From: Epiperipatus broadwayi
Lineage: Eukaryota > Onychophora > Udeonychophora > Euonychophora > Peripatidae
NCBI GenBank assembly: GCA_028023455.1
Contig: JAQFVV010000354.1
Span: forward strand, 124,001 to 188,000
Direction: 5' to 3'
DNA: 64,000 nucleotides
The translations under genes and the position numbers were made by a program. Positions 47,041-57,539 of the stretch are shown in pieces. A model generated the notes under the pieces. The model saw only the letters and a program-made list of their open reading frames with translations, did no database searches and had not been told where the DNA came from. Positions within the stretch are counted from its first letter, which is position 1. Every line of letters begins with the position of its first letter.

Positions 47041-47640
47041 ATTTCTGAAATGTAATTTTCACTACACACATCTCACATGGGTAGGAAGTGATTTTTATTA
47101 TTTTCCCATCTTTGGTTATATGTTTTAGACAACACCTCCACAAGATGTTAAAAGTGAATAGAAAACAGGCTCTATCTTGTGTGAGAGTGGTGTTAGTGAA
47201 AATTACATTACTGAAATATTATTTATTAAGTGAATAATCTCTAGTTTAATGAATGCCTTATAAAAATTATTAGTAATTGGTTTGTGTCAAAATTGTGAGG
47301 GCAATGAATTTCACACTTATCAATTACTCTATAGTAATTTGCTGTCTGTATTTATACTAAACAATGATAAAAAGATATTAACAAATAGTGATCTGGGCCA
47401 ACTGATGAGTTCTGGTTTAGCACAAAATGTGTATCTTGGGAACCATTCATCGTTTTCACGTCTTTAGTGATTTCTATATTATTATACCCTTCCACAAGGT
47501 GTTAAAAGCAGATAGAAACCAGTTTCTACTGTGCGTGAGAGTGGTGTAGTGAAAATTACACTACAGAGATATTATTTAAATGAATAATCTCTAGTTTAAT
47601 GAATGTCTAATAAAAATTATTAAAGTAAAGATTTAGATTT
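47041..47640 (+). repeat. retrozyme-like tandem repeat, about 1.5 units
   Basis: Landmarks such as CCACAAGATGTTAAAAG (near 47145) recur as CCACAAGGTGTTAAAAG (near 47490), a period of about 346 bp. The blocks CTCTAGTTTAATGAATG and AAAAATTATT also recur. One hammerhead (47389-47445) lies between the two partial repeats. The left edge (47041-47090) is an inverted piece of the same unit. The layout, LTR-like partial repeats around one hammerhead and no ORF, matches metazoan retrozymes. Confidence 0.7.
47389..47445 (+). ncRNA. degenerate hammerhead ribozyme
   Basis: Core CUGAUGA 47402-47408 intact, stem II GUUCU/AGCAC with one mismatch, GAAA changed to AAAA (G12 lost), inner stem I CCAA/UUGG kept, outer helix partly lost. 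Predicted inactive. Confidence 0.65.
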
Positions 47641-47711
47641 GGACATTAATGTACACGAAATTTTCATGTAGAAAAGCTAAGAAATAAGTTTATAAAAATT
47701 GTAAACATACA

Positions 47712-47811
47712 TTTTTTTTCCATGTCATAGCATCGGCCGGGACGCGAACCCGCTAACCCGGGACAACTGCCTGTAAGGCAGCTGTGCTGACCTTTCAACC
47801 ACCAACGCTTG
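47712..47811 (-). repeat. tRNA-derived SINE, copy 3
   Basis: Minus strand: AGCGTTGGTGGTTGAAAGGTC (A-box region), anticodon-arm-like CTGCCTTACAGGCAG, an insertion, GGGTTCGCGTCCCGG (B box), CTATGACATGG and an A tail at the plus-strand left end. Confidence 0.82.
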
Positions 47812-49067
47812 ACAACATACATATTTTTAATTATAACTTTATATGTTTTTTATCTTTTCTTGTGATAAGTTATTCAAAATAATTTTTGGGGCGGGAAAAA
47901 AAAAAACAGCTACAAAAACCTCATACCCGGGCGGTACAAACATACGAAATATATCTACAGATAAAATTGATGTATTTCGTTAAGTGTCATTTTTAAGAAG
48001 TATATCATTCCTTATATTGAAGCGCTTTCTTCATAATATATATTCCAGTTTAACAGTATGAATATTTTGATTACATATGTTAATTATTATGACTAAATAA
48101 ATTTTCCAAAATATTTATAATTTTCATTAATGTTAATAAAGCGACTTAATATTTGTATATATATATAATAAAAATAAAATGATTTATAAATTTAGAAAAA
48201 CCTGTTTTCATTTATTTAATATTTTTCAAACTTATTAATAAATGTTGGTGTGAATTTATTCAACATGTGTATCACACACGCACTGTTTTTGACAGTTGTT
48301 AAAATTTTAAAATGTTGATAATATAGAAATTTTAATGGTATATCATTTCAGATATTAACTTGGGAAATTATTAAAATTTGTAAAAAAATATTTTTTGACA
48401 AAGTTTGCTAAACACGATCTCTCAAGAATAAATAAAATGATAATAAATTAAGAAATGTTTATGCATATTTTTTATTTATATTTCACAATAAATAGAATAT
48501 TCATAAGATTTTTAATATATATGTATATGAAGAGAATAAAGATTGATTACACCGCCTCACCAAAAATATTAAAATTTGAAAACAAATTTGTGTGTCTGTC
48601 AATCACATAATGTGAGTCTCATTTTTCTAAAACCCCAGGAGCTTATATAGGAGACAAGTCTACAAAATGCTAAGAGAATGAATTTTTATTCGTTGTAGAT
48701 ATAAATAAAGCTTCGTTGAAATTGCCCAATTTAATATCTACAGGGCAGAGTCATTGATTATTCATTTTAGTAACATTGTGTTTAAAGTTTTAATAATATT
48801 AGAAACTACTATGAAATATATAAATATAATATATAATGAAGATCTCTTTAACTGCTGCACAAAACTTCACAAACATTCATAGTCTAATCTTGTAGTCACT
48901 TCGCTTGAGGTTTGATAAACATATATCTGAATCATGTTTAGACAACATATTTATATATTTCAAACTATATATTTTTTAATATTATATACTACGATGTTTT
49001 TAACATTATCAGGATTATTAAAATGAAAATATATAAATTTTTCCTACAGTACAGACTTTTTCATTCC
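47812..49067. other. AT-rich DNA, no gene seen
   Basis: No gene or bounded repeat could be supported. Confidence 0.5.
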
Positions 49068-49074
49068 TGCACTC

Positions 49075-49240
49075 CAATATGTAATATATAGAGGGTTTGA
49101 ACTCAGACTTTCACACAACCCTCAACTATCCACACTATCTCATATTGCTGACACACTTGATCACACACATGTTGCAGTATGAGATAGCATGGATATGAGG
49201 GTTGTGTAAAAGTATGAGTTCAAACCCCTATATATTAAAA
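49075..49240. repeat. inverted repeat made from two SINE-like tails
   Basis: The arms AATATATAGAGGGTTTGAACTC... and ...GAGTTCAAACCCCTATATATT pair around a centre near 49160. Each arm resembles the tail of the hammerhead SINE-like repeat (ATGAGATAG, GTGTGAAAG, GAGTTCAAA). Confidence 0.65.
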
Positions 49241-49249
49241 GGAATTTAA

Positions 49250-49410
49250 TGAATAATATTTCTGTAGTGTAATTTTCACTATATCACTGTAACACAAGCT
49301 AGAAACTGGTTTCTATCCACTTTTAACACCTTGGAGGGATGTGATCATATAACACATGGCCAAAGACATGAAAAAATGTATGATTTTCAAAATGCACATT
49401 TTATGCTGAA
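49250..49410 (-). repeat. retrozyme-like repeat, partial inverted copy
   Basis: The minus strand carries a truncated hammerhead (stem II TGCTGGTTCAGCA, then AAAA) followed by the body with CATGTCTTTGGCCATGTG, AAGGTGTTAAAAGTGGATAG and AAAATTACACTACAGAAAT. CUGAUGA is lost at its 5' edge. Confidence 0.65.
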
Positions 49411-49429
49411 CCAGCAAGTATTAATGCAT

Positions 49430-49765
49430 GATTAATAAAACTTATTAATATATTTCCATCAAGTGATTCGTGTCTAAGTTATGAGGATAGTAAGTTTGAT
49501 ACATCAATTAAACTGTAGTGATTCTCTATAAGGTCGTGATCTGGGGCCAACTGATGAATGCTGGTTTAGCACAAAATTTACATCTTGGGATCATGCATTT
49601 TTCCCACATGTCTTTGGTCATATGCTTATGATTATAGCCTTCCACAAAATATTAAAAGTAGATAAAAACCAATTCCTACCTTGCATGAGAATGGTATTGT
49701 AAAAATTATACTACAGTCTAATGAACGACTAATAATAATTAATATTATTAAAATGAGTATTTGTG
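49430..49765 (+). repeat. retrozyme-like repeat, single copy
   Basis: It aligns to 47270-47640 through its full length, with the hammerhead at 49537-49593. It lies in inverse orientation to 49250-49410, so the two face away from a short spacer. Confidence 0.68.
49537..49593 (+). ncRNA. hammerhead ribozyme, one core change
   Basis: Outer stem I UGAUC 49537-49541 with GAUCA 49589-49593; inner CCAA/UUGG; CUGAUGA 49551-49557; stem II AUGCU/AGCAC (first pair A-C lost); GAAA changed to AAAA; stem III U-containing hairpin ending ACAUC. Compared with 3516-3570 one outer-stem pair changed from C-G to U-A on both strands. G12 loss predicts inactivity. Confidence 0.68.
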
Positions 49766-52700
49766 ATTGTGTCTTGATTATATTAAGAAGGGCCAATATC
49801 AATGAGGCTTCACTTATATATACAATAAATGCAATTTAATTTTTGCTATTGTCTAAACTTGTTTACCACCTAAATATGTGAGACTTCAGGCAAAGTGACA
49901 TTCATATGAGCTTCTGTGAAATTCATAGTAAAGAGGTCTTCATTATCATATCATATTTATATATTTCATGCCACACACGGCCCAATATTATATACTGTAA
50001 ATATTTTGACCATTGAAAACATTAAAATAAATTTCTGTTTGAGAATATTAAGAAGAGCCTACATTAATGAGCCTTTGCTTACAACAATGAGTATAGCTTT
50101 ATTCTCATGGCTAGAATTGTCTAAATTTATCTTTTGTTTAACTTCTTGGAACTTTAGGAAATAGTCATATTTACCCATTTGACAGATACACAAATTTCTG
50201 TGAAATTTTTTATAATATTTGTGCTGTGCTTAGACAAATGGTGACTCTTGACACATTTGTTGTTTGATCTCGATAAAAGAATTTTGTCCATCCAAATAAA
50301 AATTTTCTACTTCTTCATCACCATAAGATCTTGATGGGGCAGCAATCTGAATAATTTGCATTTGGTAAAACCTCTTAATTTGAGTAATTATTCTTGCTAT
50401 TTTTTTTGACTCAATGATGTTGTTTTCCCATTCTTTATTTATAATAAATCTCCCCCAAATTGGGCTTCCAATATTTATGCCTTTAAAATGAAAATCGTGT
50501 CCATTCTTCTAACTTCACAAAGTCCAATAATGGCTCATTTAATATTAAACAGTTTTTTTAGTTATTGTAATCTTCATTCAGTTGAGGGTGATCTACAGTT
50601 ATAGGAATTTAAATTAAAAGTCATCATTGAAAGAAAGTGTGGATATACAAACAGAGGCTCTTTAGTATCCATTGAATTGAGCTAACAACTGCTGCTTTTA
50701 CTGGTAACTTTACAGCCTCCTGGGAATAATTGCCCAATTTATTTCTTGTCTGGTTATGACTGTACATATTTATATAAAACAGTCATTCATACCAATTTAT
50801 AATGCCATACAAATACTCAGCTGAAATTTCAGTTAGAAAACTCAACTGATGTTTTAGTTACTGAGAAGAAAGACCATGGTGATTTTTGATCATAAATTTG
50901 GAAGTAAATCCAGTAATATGCAGGCTGATGTATGTTGGTTAGCATCTCATCCATGTTTTGCATATTATATGGATAATCATATTGCATTACAGCAGCTGTG
51001 ATAAAACCATGCTTGAATATTTTCAGACCTCAAGGAGGAATCAAGAAGTCTCTTCATAGCTAATAGTAGTATTTCATCTGCATCCACTTTTTACATTACC
51101 TTAATTATTGTAAACCTCATCACATTGACATCTATTTATTTAGCACATGGATATTTTTATTAGATAGATTAATTATTACAAGCATCATACAAAACTTGGA
51201 ATGATTATTGACTTTCCTAAAACAATGAATTCTGCTCGTTTATAACATTAACTACATGATTCAGAGATTGTGTTTGAACACATCTATATATCTTAGCCAT
51301 TTCTGGAATAAATGATTTCAATGATCATGTGTGTTCCTGAATCTGTTGATGAGGCTTAAATAATATCTAAGAAGATGAAATCCAGTCAACTTTATTGTTG
51401 GATGTGGAAAAATAGAGATATTTGGAAGTTTTCCCATCCTGAAAATGGCACATGTTAATAGTACCGTGACTATATGAAAAACATATTTTATTTTAATGAA
51501 TGTTTGTTTAAGACACTGAATTATAAAAACAAATATTTTCATTACTATGTAATCAAAAATTTATTTCTATAGAGTGAAGATATTGCTTTAGTAATTCTTT
51601 CTGGTCATGAAATATTGCTCACTGTTTTTATTAGACCACATCAAGCCCTGAATAAAAATTAAGAGCAGTTTAATTTAGTCATGATTTCATAATGTGATCT
51701 TTTATAAATTATATTCTACATAAAAATAAACTTATAACATATCAGAAACATCTTAGGATTGTCATAACAAACGATTAAAGTAAGAACTTCATTAGATATC
51801 AAAATAATATACAGTATTTACATAGGATTATTAATAGTATATATAACGCTTTTAACACGCTGAAGAAGAAGCTGTCAGTAGTAACAAAAATAATTAAATT
51901 AACTTAATCTAGGTCTAGTACTTTCAAGGTTTTCCCTCATATTCATGGCCAAAATAGGTTATAAACCATTGCTGTAATATTACTAAATAATAATGTATGC
52001 AAATGCGTATGTAAGTTGAATTGTCCATTTTCTTGAAATAGCAAAACACGTGTCGCGTCTATTGATCGCGTTGTTATCGTTGATAATAAAATACGCCCCC
52101 TTGATCTTTCTTTCATGTGATTGGTGAAAAGCTTCTAAATACTAGTCAAGATATATAGACAACAAATCAAAATGTGTATCTAAAGCCTTAGCCATTTTCT
52201 GGGGTAGATGGCTATTAAAAGAACTTGTAACATTTTTGGTTAGAAAGTCTTTAATATATTTTATTTAAAAATAAGCCTGTATTATTAGTTGAACAATATT
52301 GAAATGAATGATTTTGTGGAAAAAAATATATTTTATAGATCACGTTTTAAAAAGTTAAACAATGTTTAATAAAATAAAATATGGACATTTGAAAACATAA
52401 GACTTGCCCTCAATTACATAAAGTAGTAATTACATGGTTGTTTCAGAGATAATAATTGTGTTCCATAGTTTGTCATAAATTTGGATGTGGTTTTCCTTCA
52501 TTTTTATATGGATAATTTATTAATGCAATTTATTATTTTTAAATTTCTATAACCTTTCAAAATCCTTTTTGATGATGATGGTTGCATACGGTTATGATTT
52601 TAATATTTGATAAATTTATGTGATGATCTGTATATAAAATATGAAAGGTAAATGTAGAGGATATTGAATGTTTTCTGTTCTGTGGATGAAGGACAAGTTG

Positions 52701-53099
52701 AAAAATTTAGAAACTTTCAACAGGATTATATGGAATAATTTCTCTATGGACAAACTAACAAACAATACAAACCAAGAAGATTTTATTTTCATCTTATAAC
52801 TGTGAAAATATAATTATTGCAAAATATTTTATGCAACCAGGTAAACATCTGCATAAGTACTACCTTATTTGATGCATAAACATTTTTGAATTATTTTAGC
52901 ATTCATCATCAGTAGCAGGAGCCAATCACAAATGAATATGGCTATTTCAATTCCAAGAGATGGTAAACGATAATAATAATTCACTTCACCCTATTATCTT
53001 TCCTATAGCAATTTCTATTTACAGAAAAGTATGTTTATATATTATTATAATGTATATTGCTACCTGAAAATAGATAAAAAGAGCTCAAATCACCCTTTA
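49766..53099. other. AT-rich intergenic DNA, no gene seen
   Basis: No repeat or gene could be bounded. A CpG-containing patch (CACGTGTCGCG and GATCGCG, 52045-52075) stands out in otherwise CpG-poor sequence; it may mark a regulatory region, which is a guess. Confidence 0.4.
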
Positions 53100-53565
53100 T
53101 GATGAGATGAGATGTACCGTGGCTTCTTCTTTATCGGAGTCAGGAATCTCTCAGCATTATGCCCAGAAAAACCTGTTAGCCACCTTACCTTCCATTTCCT
53201 TTCCCCACACTAAGTTTTTACCAAATTCTTCTTTATTCTGCTCTCTCTCATTCCACAACACTTGTCTACTCTATTTCCTTTATATCTAGAAACCTTTTAT
53301 GTTTTTTAAAACCCACACAAAAAAACCCAAGAACCCACTTTCTGTATAATCACTTTGTTATATTTATTCTTCCACACCTTCATTATTTGTACCCTTTCTG
53401 TGTGTAAGCGTTTGCATTCAATTAACAGATGTCTAATATTTTTCTTTCCTTCCTTACATAACTTGTAGTAAATCACCCAAATTCCTCCATTTATGTGGAT
53501 ATTTTCTTGTTGCTAACAATCCTGTTCAAGCCTTAAATAGTATATTCTCATAAAATAACTCACAT
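53100..53565 (-). repeat. LINE-C 3' UTR copy
   Basis: The minus strand matches 29640-30115, including the GTGGGTTCTTGGG and GGAATCTCTCAGC (antisense) landmarks. No coding part remains. The ORF on the plus strand is an antisense opening. Confidence 0.65.
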
Positions 53566-53579
53566 GCAATATTTTGTTT

Positions 53580-53611
53580 ACTTCTCTCTCTCCCTCCCTT
53601 TTCTCTCTGTA

Positions 53612-53678
<67 letters not shown>

Positions 53679-53679
53679 C
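53580..53679. repeat. CT and AT compound microsatellite
   Basis: Impure CT repeats followed by about 18 AT repeats. Confidence 0.9.
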
Positions 53680-53879
53680 TATCTAGTTTGTTAAGCTGGG
53701 TTTGAAGACATTTATGTGTCTGATAAATTCATGCTTTCAAATTGATAGAAACGTGTTTGATAAGTGCTGACTTTAGAGTTGGTATTTAGATCTAGTTTCT
53801 AGTCTTCCAGCCCTTCACTAATGTGAGCCAATAAGCTCTAAACCAGCTGGTCTGGAGGTGAGGATACACAATAGAGATT

Positions 53880-54910
53880 TTTGAAATAATTTATAAATGG
53901 CTTAGTCACATGCTAGCATCTTCGAGTTTTTGTGGAGATATATGTTTTTATTTTCTTTGCCAGAGATCTTGGTTTAGTCACATGCTAGCATCTTAGAGTT
54001 TTTGTGGTGATGTATGTTTTCATTTTCTTTGCTAGAAGTCTTTTAAATTGTTTATAAATGGCATATTTACATGTTAGCATATTAGAGGTTTTGTGGTGAC
54101 ATGTGTTTTTATTTTCGCAGAAGTTTTTGAAATAATTTATAAATGCTTAGTCACATGCTAGAATCTTGGAATTTTTGTGATGGCATGTTTTAATTTTCTT
54201 TGTTAGAAGTCTTTGAAATTGTTTGTTAGTCACATGCTACCATCTTAGATTTTTTTATGGAAAGATATGTTATCATTTTCTTTGCCATAAGTCTTTGAAA
54301 TTATTTATAAATGGCTTAGTTACATGCTAAGATCTTAGAGTTTTTGTGGAAACATATGTTTTCATTTTCTATGCCAGAAGTCTCTGAAATTGTTTATAAA
54401 TGGCTTAGTCACATGCTAACATCTTAGAGTTTTTGTGGAGATGTATGTTTTCTTTTCTTTGCCAGTGGTCTTTGAAATTATTTATAAATGACCGTTTTCA
54501 TTTTCTTTGCCTATGGTCTTTGAAATTATTTATAAATGGCTTACTCACATGCCAGCATCTTAGAGTTTTTTGTGGTGAAGTATGTTTTTATTTTTTTTGC
54601 CAAAAGTCTTTGAAATTGTTTATAAATGGCATAGCTACATGCTAGCATTTTAGAGGTTTTGTGGTGACATATGAAGTTTTTGAAATAATTTATAAATGCT
54701 TAGTCACATGCTAGCATCTTAAAATTTTTGTGATGACATGTTTTCATTTTCTTTGTTAGAAGTTTTTGAAATTGTTTGTAAATGGCTTAGTCATATGCTA
54801 GCATCTTAGAGATTTTGTGGTGATATATGTTTTTATTTTCTTTGCCAGAAGTCTTTGACATTGTTTATAAATGGCTTAGCTATATGCTAGCATCTTATAA
54901 ATGGATTAGT
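53880..54910 (+). repeat. minisatellite, about 12 units of 70-92 bp
   Basis: The unit contains TTTATAAATGGCTTAGTCAC, ATGCTAGCATCTTAGAG, TTTTTGTGGTGA and TTTTCTTTGCCAGAAGTC. Occurrences of the ATGCTAGCATCTT core begin near 53912, 53976, 54073, 54150, 54232, 54323, 54414, 54549, 54635, 54707, 54795 and 54882. Units vary by substitutions and internal deletions. The ORF at 54433 is repeat translation. Confidence 0.88.
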
Positions 54911-56189
54911 CAAACAGGACTCAAACTGTACTATAGGTTTGACAATACAAGTTTTAATTTGAATTAATCAAAAGTGAAAAGAATTTTTTGGATTCTGGAT
55001 CTACAGTATATTGGTGATTATATGACATTTTTTAGTTCAGAAGATGATTACAGAATATACTTAAAGTTTTGAGTGAAATATGTAAGTTTGGACTTATTAA
55101 TTAATATTTTAAAAACTCATTTTTTTTCATCATCCAATGATGGAAAAAAATCATCAGCCAATTTTAGCTTTAAGGGTTATCAACTTGAGTGAAGAAGATT
55201 CAAATTAGGGGCAGAATTCTGGATTCAATCCTCTTTCCGAACAGTGTCAAACCCTCAATTTAATCAAGACTATGATACTACATACATATAAATGATCCAG
55301 TTGCATCTATAAACAGCTAATTCAATCCTATCAGAAGGTACACACCCCTAAGTATGTGCAACAACCTTCATCTTATATGACTTCTGGTACACTTATTACA
55401 TCATCACCATTAGCAACAACACCAAAAGACATCCCACTACATTTATCAAAAAGCTTCAACAAATCAAAGCTCAGGACAACAATACTTCACTACCATATAT
55501 TTTTGATGCCTTCTGGTCACTACTGAAACATGTATCCAATCTCTATAGTCATAATCCAATAGTGACTACATTGAATAGTACTCAGTAGTAACCATCTATT
55601 ACCATCAGCATAACTCACCTACACTAACTGCCTTCAAGACCATCTAATATCAGAATACATAATATATTCCCATTTATTACTAACCAGCAGCTGCAGTTCA
55701 TTTGTAGTTCTACTCTGAAATGGCTTTGTTCTTAGTACAGCACCTATAACTTGATTTTATACCACATGGATAATAAGTTATCTTTCTATTTTACTTTGAG
55801 ATTAATAATTCCAAAAATAATAATCAAGATTAATTTAGTGACTGCATATAACTTCCAATATGATCCAGAATTTAAAATTTAAAATTAGGTCGTGTGACAT
55901 CTGCTTGATTTTTTTGTAAAATCTTAGGTCATATCTATCTTTATATAAAATTATGTTTTATATTGAACTGTTTTTTAAAGAATTTAACGATTAAACTTGA
56001 TATCCATTTCTGTATCCATAACTAGTAGCAATCTTTCCAAAAACATATCTTACAACCTGATTATTGTAACTTTTAAAATCAACCCATAACATGATTGCAT
56101 ATGTAATTCTTGCAAGCAAAGTTATGTAATTCTATGTAACCCAAATGAATAATAAAGGTTGTTGATGAAAGATAATTTTATAAGTAGAA
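54911..56189. other. AT-rich intergenic DNA, no gene seen
   Basis: No coding region or bounded repeat was found. Confidence 0.5.
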
Positions 56190-56410
56190 AGGGAGACTTA
56201 TGTATTGAGATACTTTATATTCCGTTCTGCTGCTTTTAACAACTTAAAAGATACAGTAATTCATCACAGAAAGTAACTACTGCTTATATGTTGGTTGTAT
56301 ATAGAGCTGTTACTTTACCCAATTTATTATCTGGAAGTGAGATTTGGACATTCTCTCAGCACAATATAAAACATTATGGTAATTTCATTTAAGATTGTTC
56401 CATAAAGCTT
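56190..56410 (+). pseudogene. LINE RT C-terminal fragment
   Basis: Across frames: AAFNNLKDTVIHHRK, TTAYMLVVYRAVTLPNLL, GSEIWTFSQHNIKH. This is the same post-RT pattern as 23741-23970 (minus). It is short and frameshifted. Confidence 0.6.
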
Positions 56411-56574
56411 TTAAAAACACAATACTAAAATTATAAAACCAATCATTGTGTTCTTCAACTTAAACAAGGCAAAACTCTCCATACAGGAGTGCCACCTTGT
56501 GCCAACCAGAGTAATCAATGGATACTAGAATGCTTGTGAATAAAATCCCTATCTAGTGCCTACTCATCTAATAT

Positions 56575-56614
56575 CCCCAGACTAGTTTCTGGCTTGTGGC
56601 TTTCATCAGTGAGG
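56575..56614 (-). ncRNA. hammerhead-like motif, left arm
   Basis: Minus strand: stem I CCUCA/UGGGG (5 bp, one wobble), core CUGAUGA (56609-56603) intact, stem II AGC-CACAA-GCC (outer pair lost), GAAA, stem III AC-UA-GU, cleavage base C (complement of 56580). An extra A flanks stem II on each side, so it is not a textbook core. Confidence 0.58.
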
Positions 56615-56671
56615 AGCCTTGGATCTGAGAGCATCCTAAGATCTAGGTGCAGTGCTCTCAGATCCAAGGTT

Positions 56672-56710
56672 CCTCACTGACAAAGACCACAAGCCAGAAA
56701 CTAGTCTGGG
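56672..56710 (+). ncRNA. hammerhead-like motif, right arm
   Basis: CCUCA 56672-56676, CUGACAA 56677-56683 (G8 to A), a GACCACAAGCC stem II region, GAAA 56697-56700, ACUAGU 56700-56705, C56706, UGGG. The G8 change predicts inactivity; otherwise it is the mirror of the left-arm motif. Confidence 0.52.
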
Positions 56711-57007
56711 AATATTGGATGAGTAGGCACTAGATAGGGATTTTATGCACAAGCCTTTTGGCATCCACTGATCACTCTGATTTTCACAAGGTGGCACTAC
56801 TGTATGGAGAGTTTTGCCTTCTTTAATAACAATTATGTGCTAGTATGAGATAGTGATCATGTGATGTTCTTCAACTTGCTGGACGTGATATTATTGAAAC
56901 CATTATTGCAAGAGGAGTTCATTGTTATACTTTTTTATGGTTGTAAGATAATAAATATAATTAGGAGGACAGTAAATTAATTTGATTAGTTAAATATTTT
57001 CTTGCAG

Positions 57008-57199
57008 CTGTATGACATGGTCTAATATTAAGGCAGCAGAAACTCCAGAGGTTGATATTCAAGCATTACCTACTGCTCTGTTACCTGTAGCACTAATATT
57101 TCGGGAAATACCTGAAAAAAAAAAACCTTTTTATTACATTAAACAGCATCAACTAAATTGCACTCATCTTGCGATGGTGCTTAAATCAAAATTATTGGG
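57008..57199 (+). CDS. putative internal exon of a host gene
   Basis: An acceptor-like TATTTTCTTGCAG ends at 57007 and a donor-like GTAAAT starts at 57200. Between them lie 192 bases, exactly 64 codons' worth, open in one frame with both junctions in the same phase. The translation (MTWSNIKAAETPEVDIQALP, then LLPVALIFREIPE, then FYYIKQHQLNC) reads as normal globular protein without low complexity, and an A run makes KKK in the middle. I do not recognise the family. No neighbouring exon was found in the window, which fits the large introns expected in repeat-rich DNA. It might instead be an old retrocopy fragment, but both splice signals argue for an exon. Confidence 0.5.
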
Positions 57200-57539
57200 G
57201 TAAATTTAGTAAAGGATTAACTGATTTTCAGGTTGCTTATAATGTCAATTATGACCAGATCATGTGCCCAGCAAATATTCATTGACTACTACTATTATTA
57301 CATCTTCTTCTTTTCTTCTTCTTCATCTTTTTATTTTCTATCAAACATTGATCCTCAAAAATTGCTTTAAAAAATTTATAGATAAAAATGTAAGATAAAT
57401 TAATGTTTGGCAATACTATTATATATTCACCTAGTGTTTAATTGTTCATATGTATATAGTCATACACAAAAAAAACATATTTCATGGATTAGATAATCTA
57501 TTATCAATAGTATTCTCTACCATGGACATGTCCAAAGAT
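57200..57539. other. AT-rich DNA (possible intron), no feature seen
   Basis: Follows the putative exon; a CTT-rich stretch near 57305 only. Confidence 0.4.

Larger units (their letters stand above)
56462..56864 (+). mobile_element. palindromic ribozyme retroposon, copy 4 (best preserved)
   Basis: The element is flanked by an exact 13-bp duplication TGTTCTTCAACTT (56449-56461 and 56865-56877). Arms of about 170 bp pair from GGCAAAACTCTCCATACAG inwards to the centre at about 56640 (GATCTAGG-type inverted repeat). A non-palindromic tail of about 40 bp (AACAATTATGTGC...GATCATGTGA) ends the element on the right. Each arm carries one hammerhead-like motif in opposite orientation. No ORF. Confidence 0.82.
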
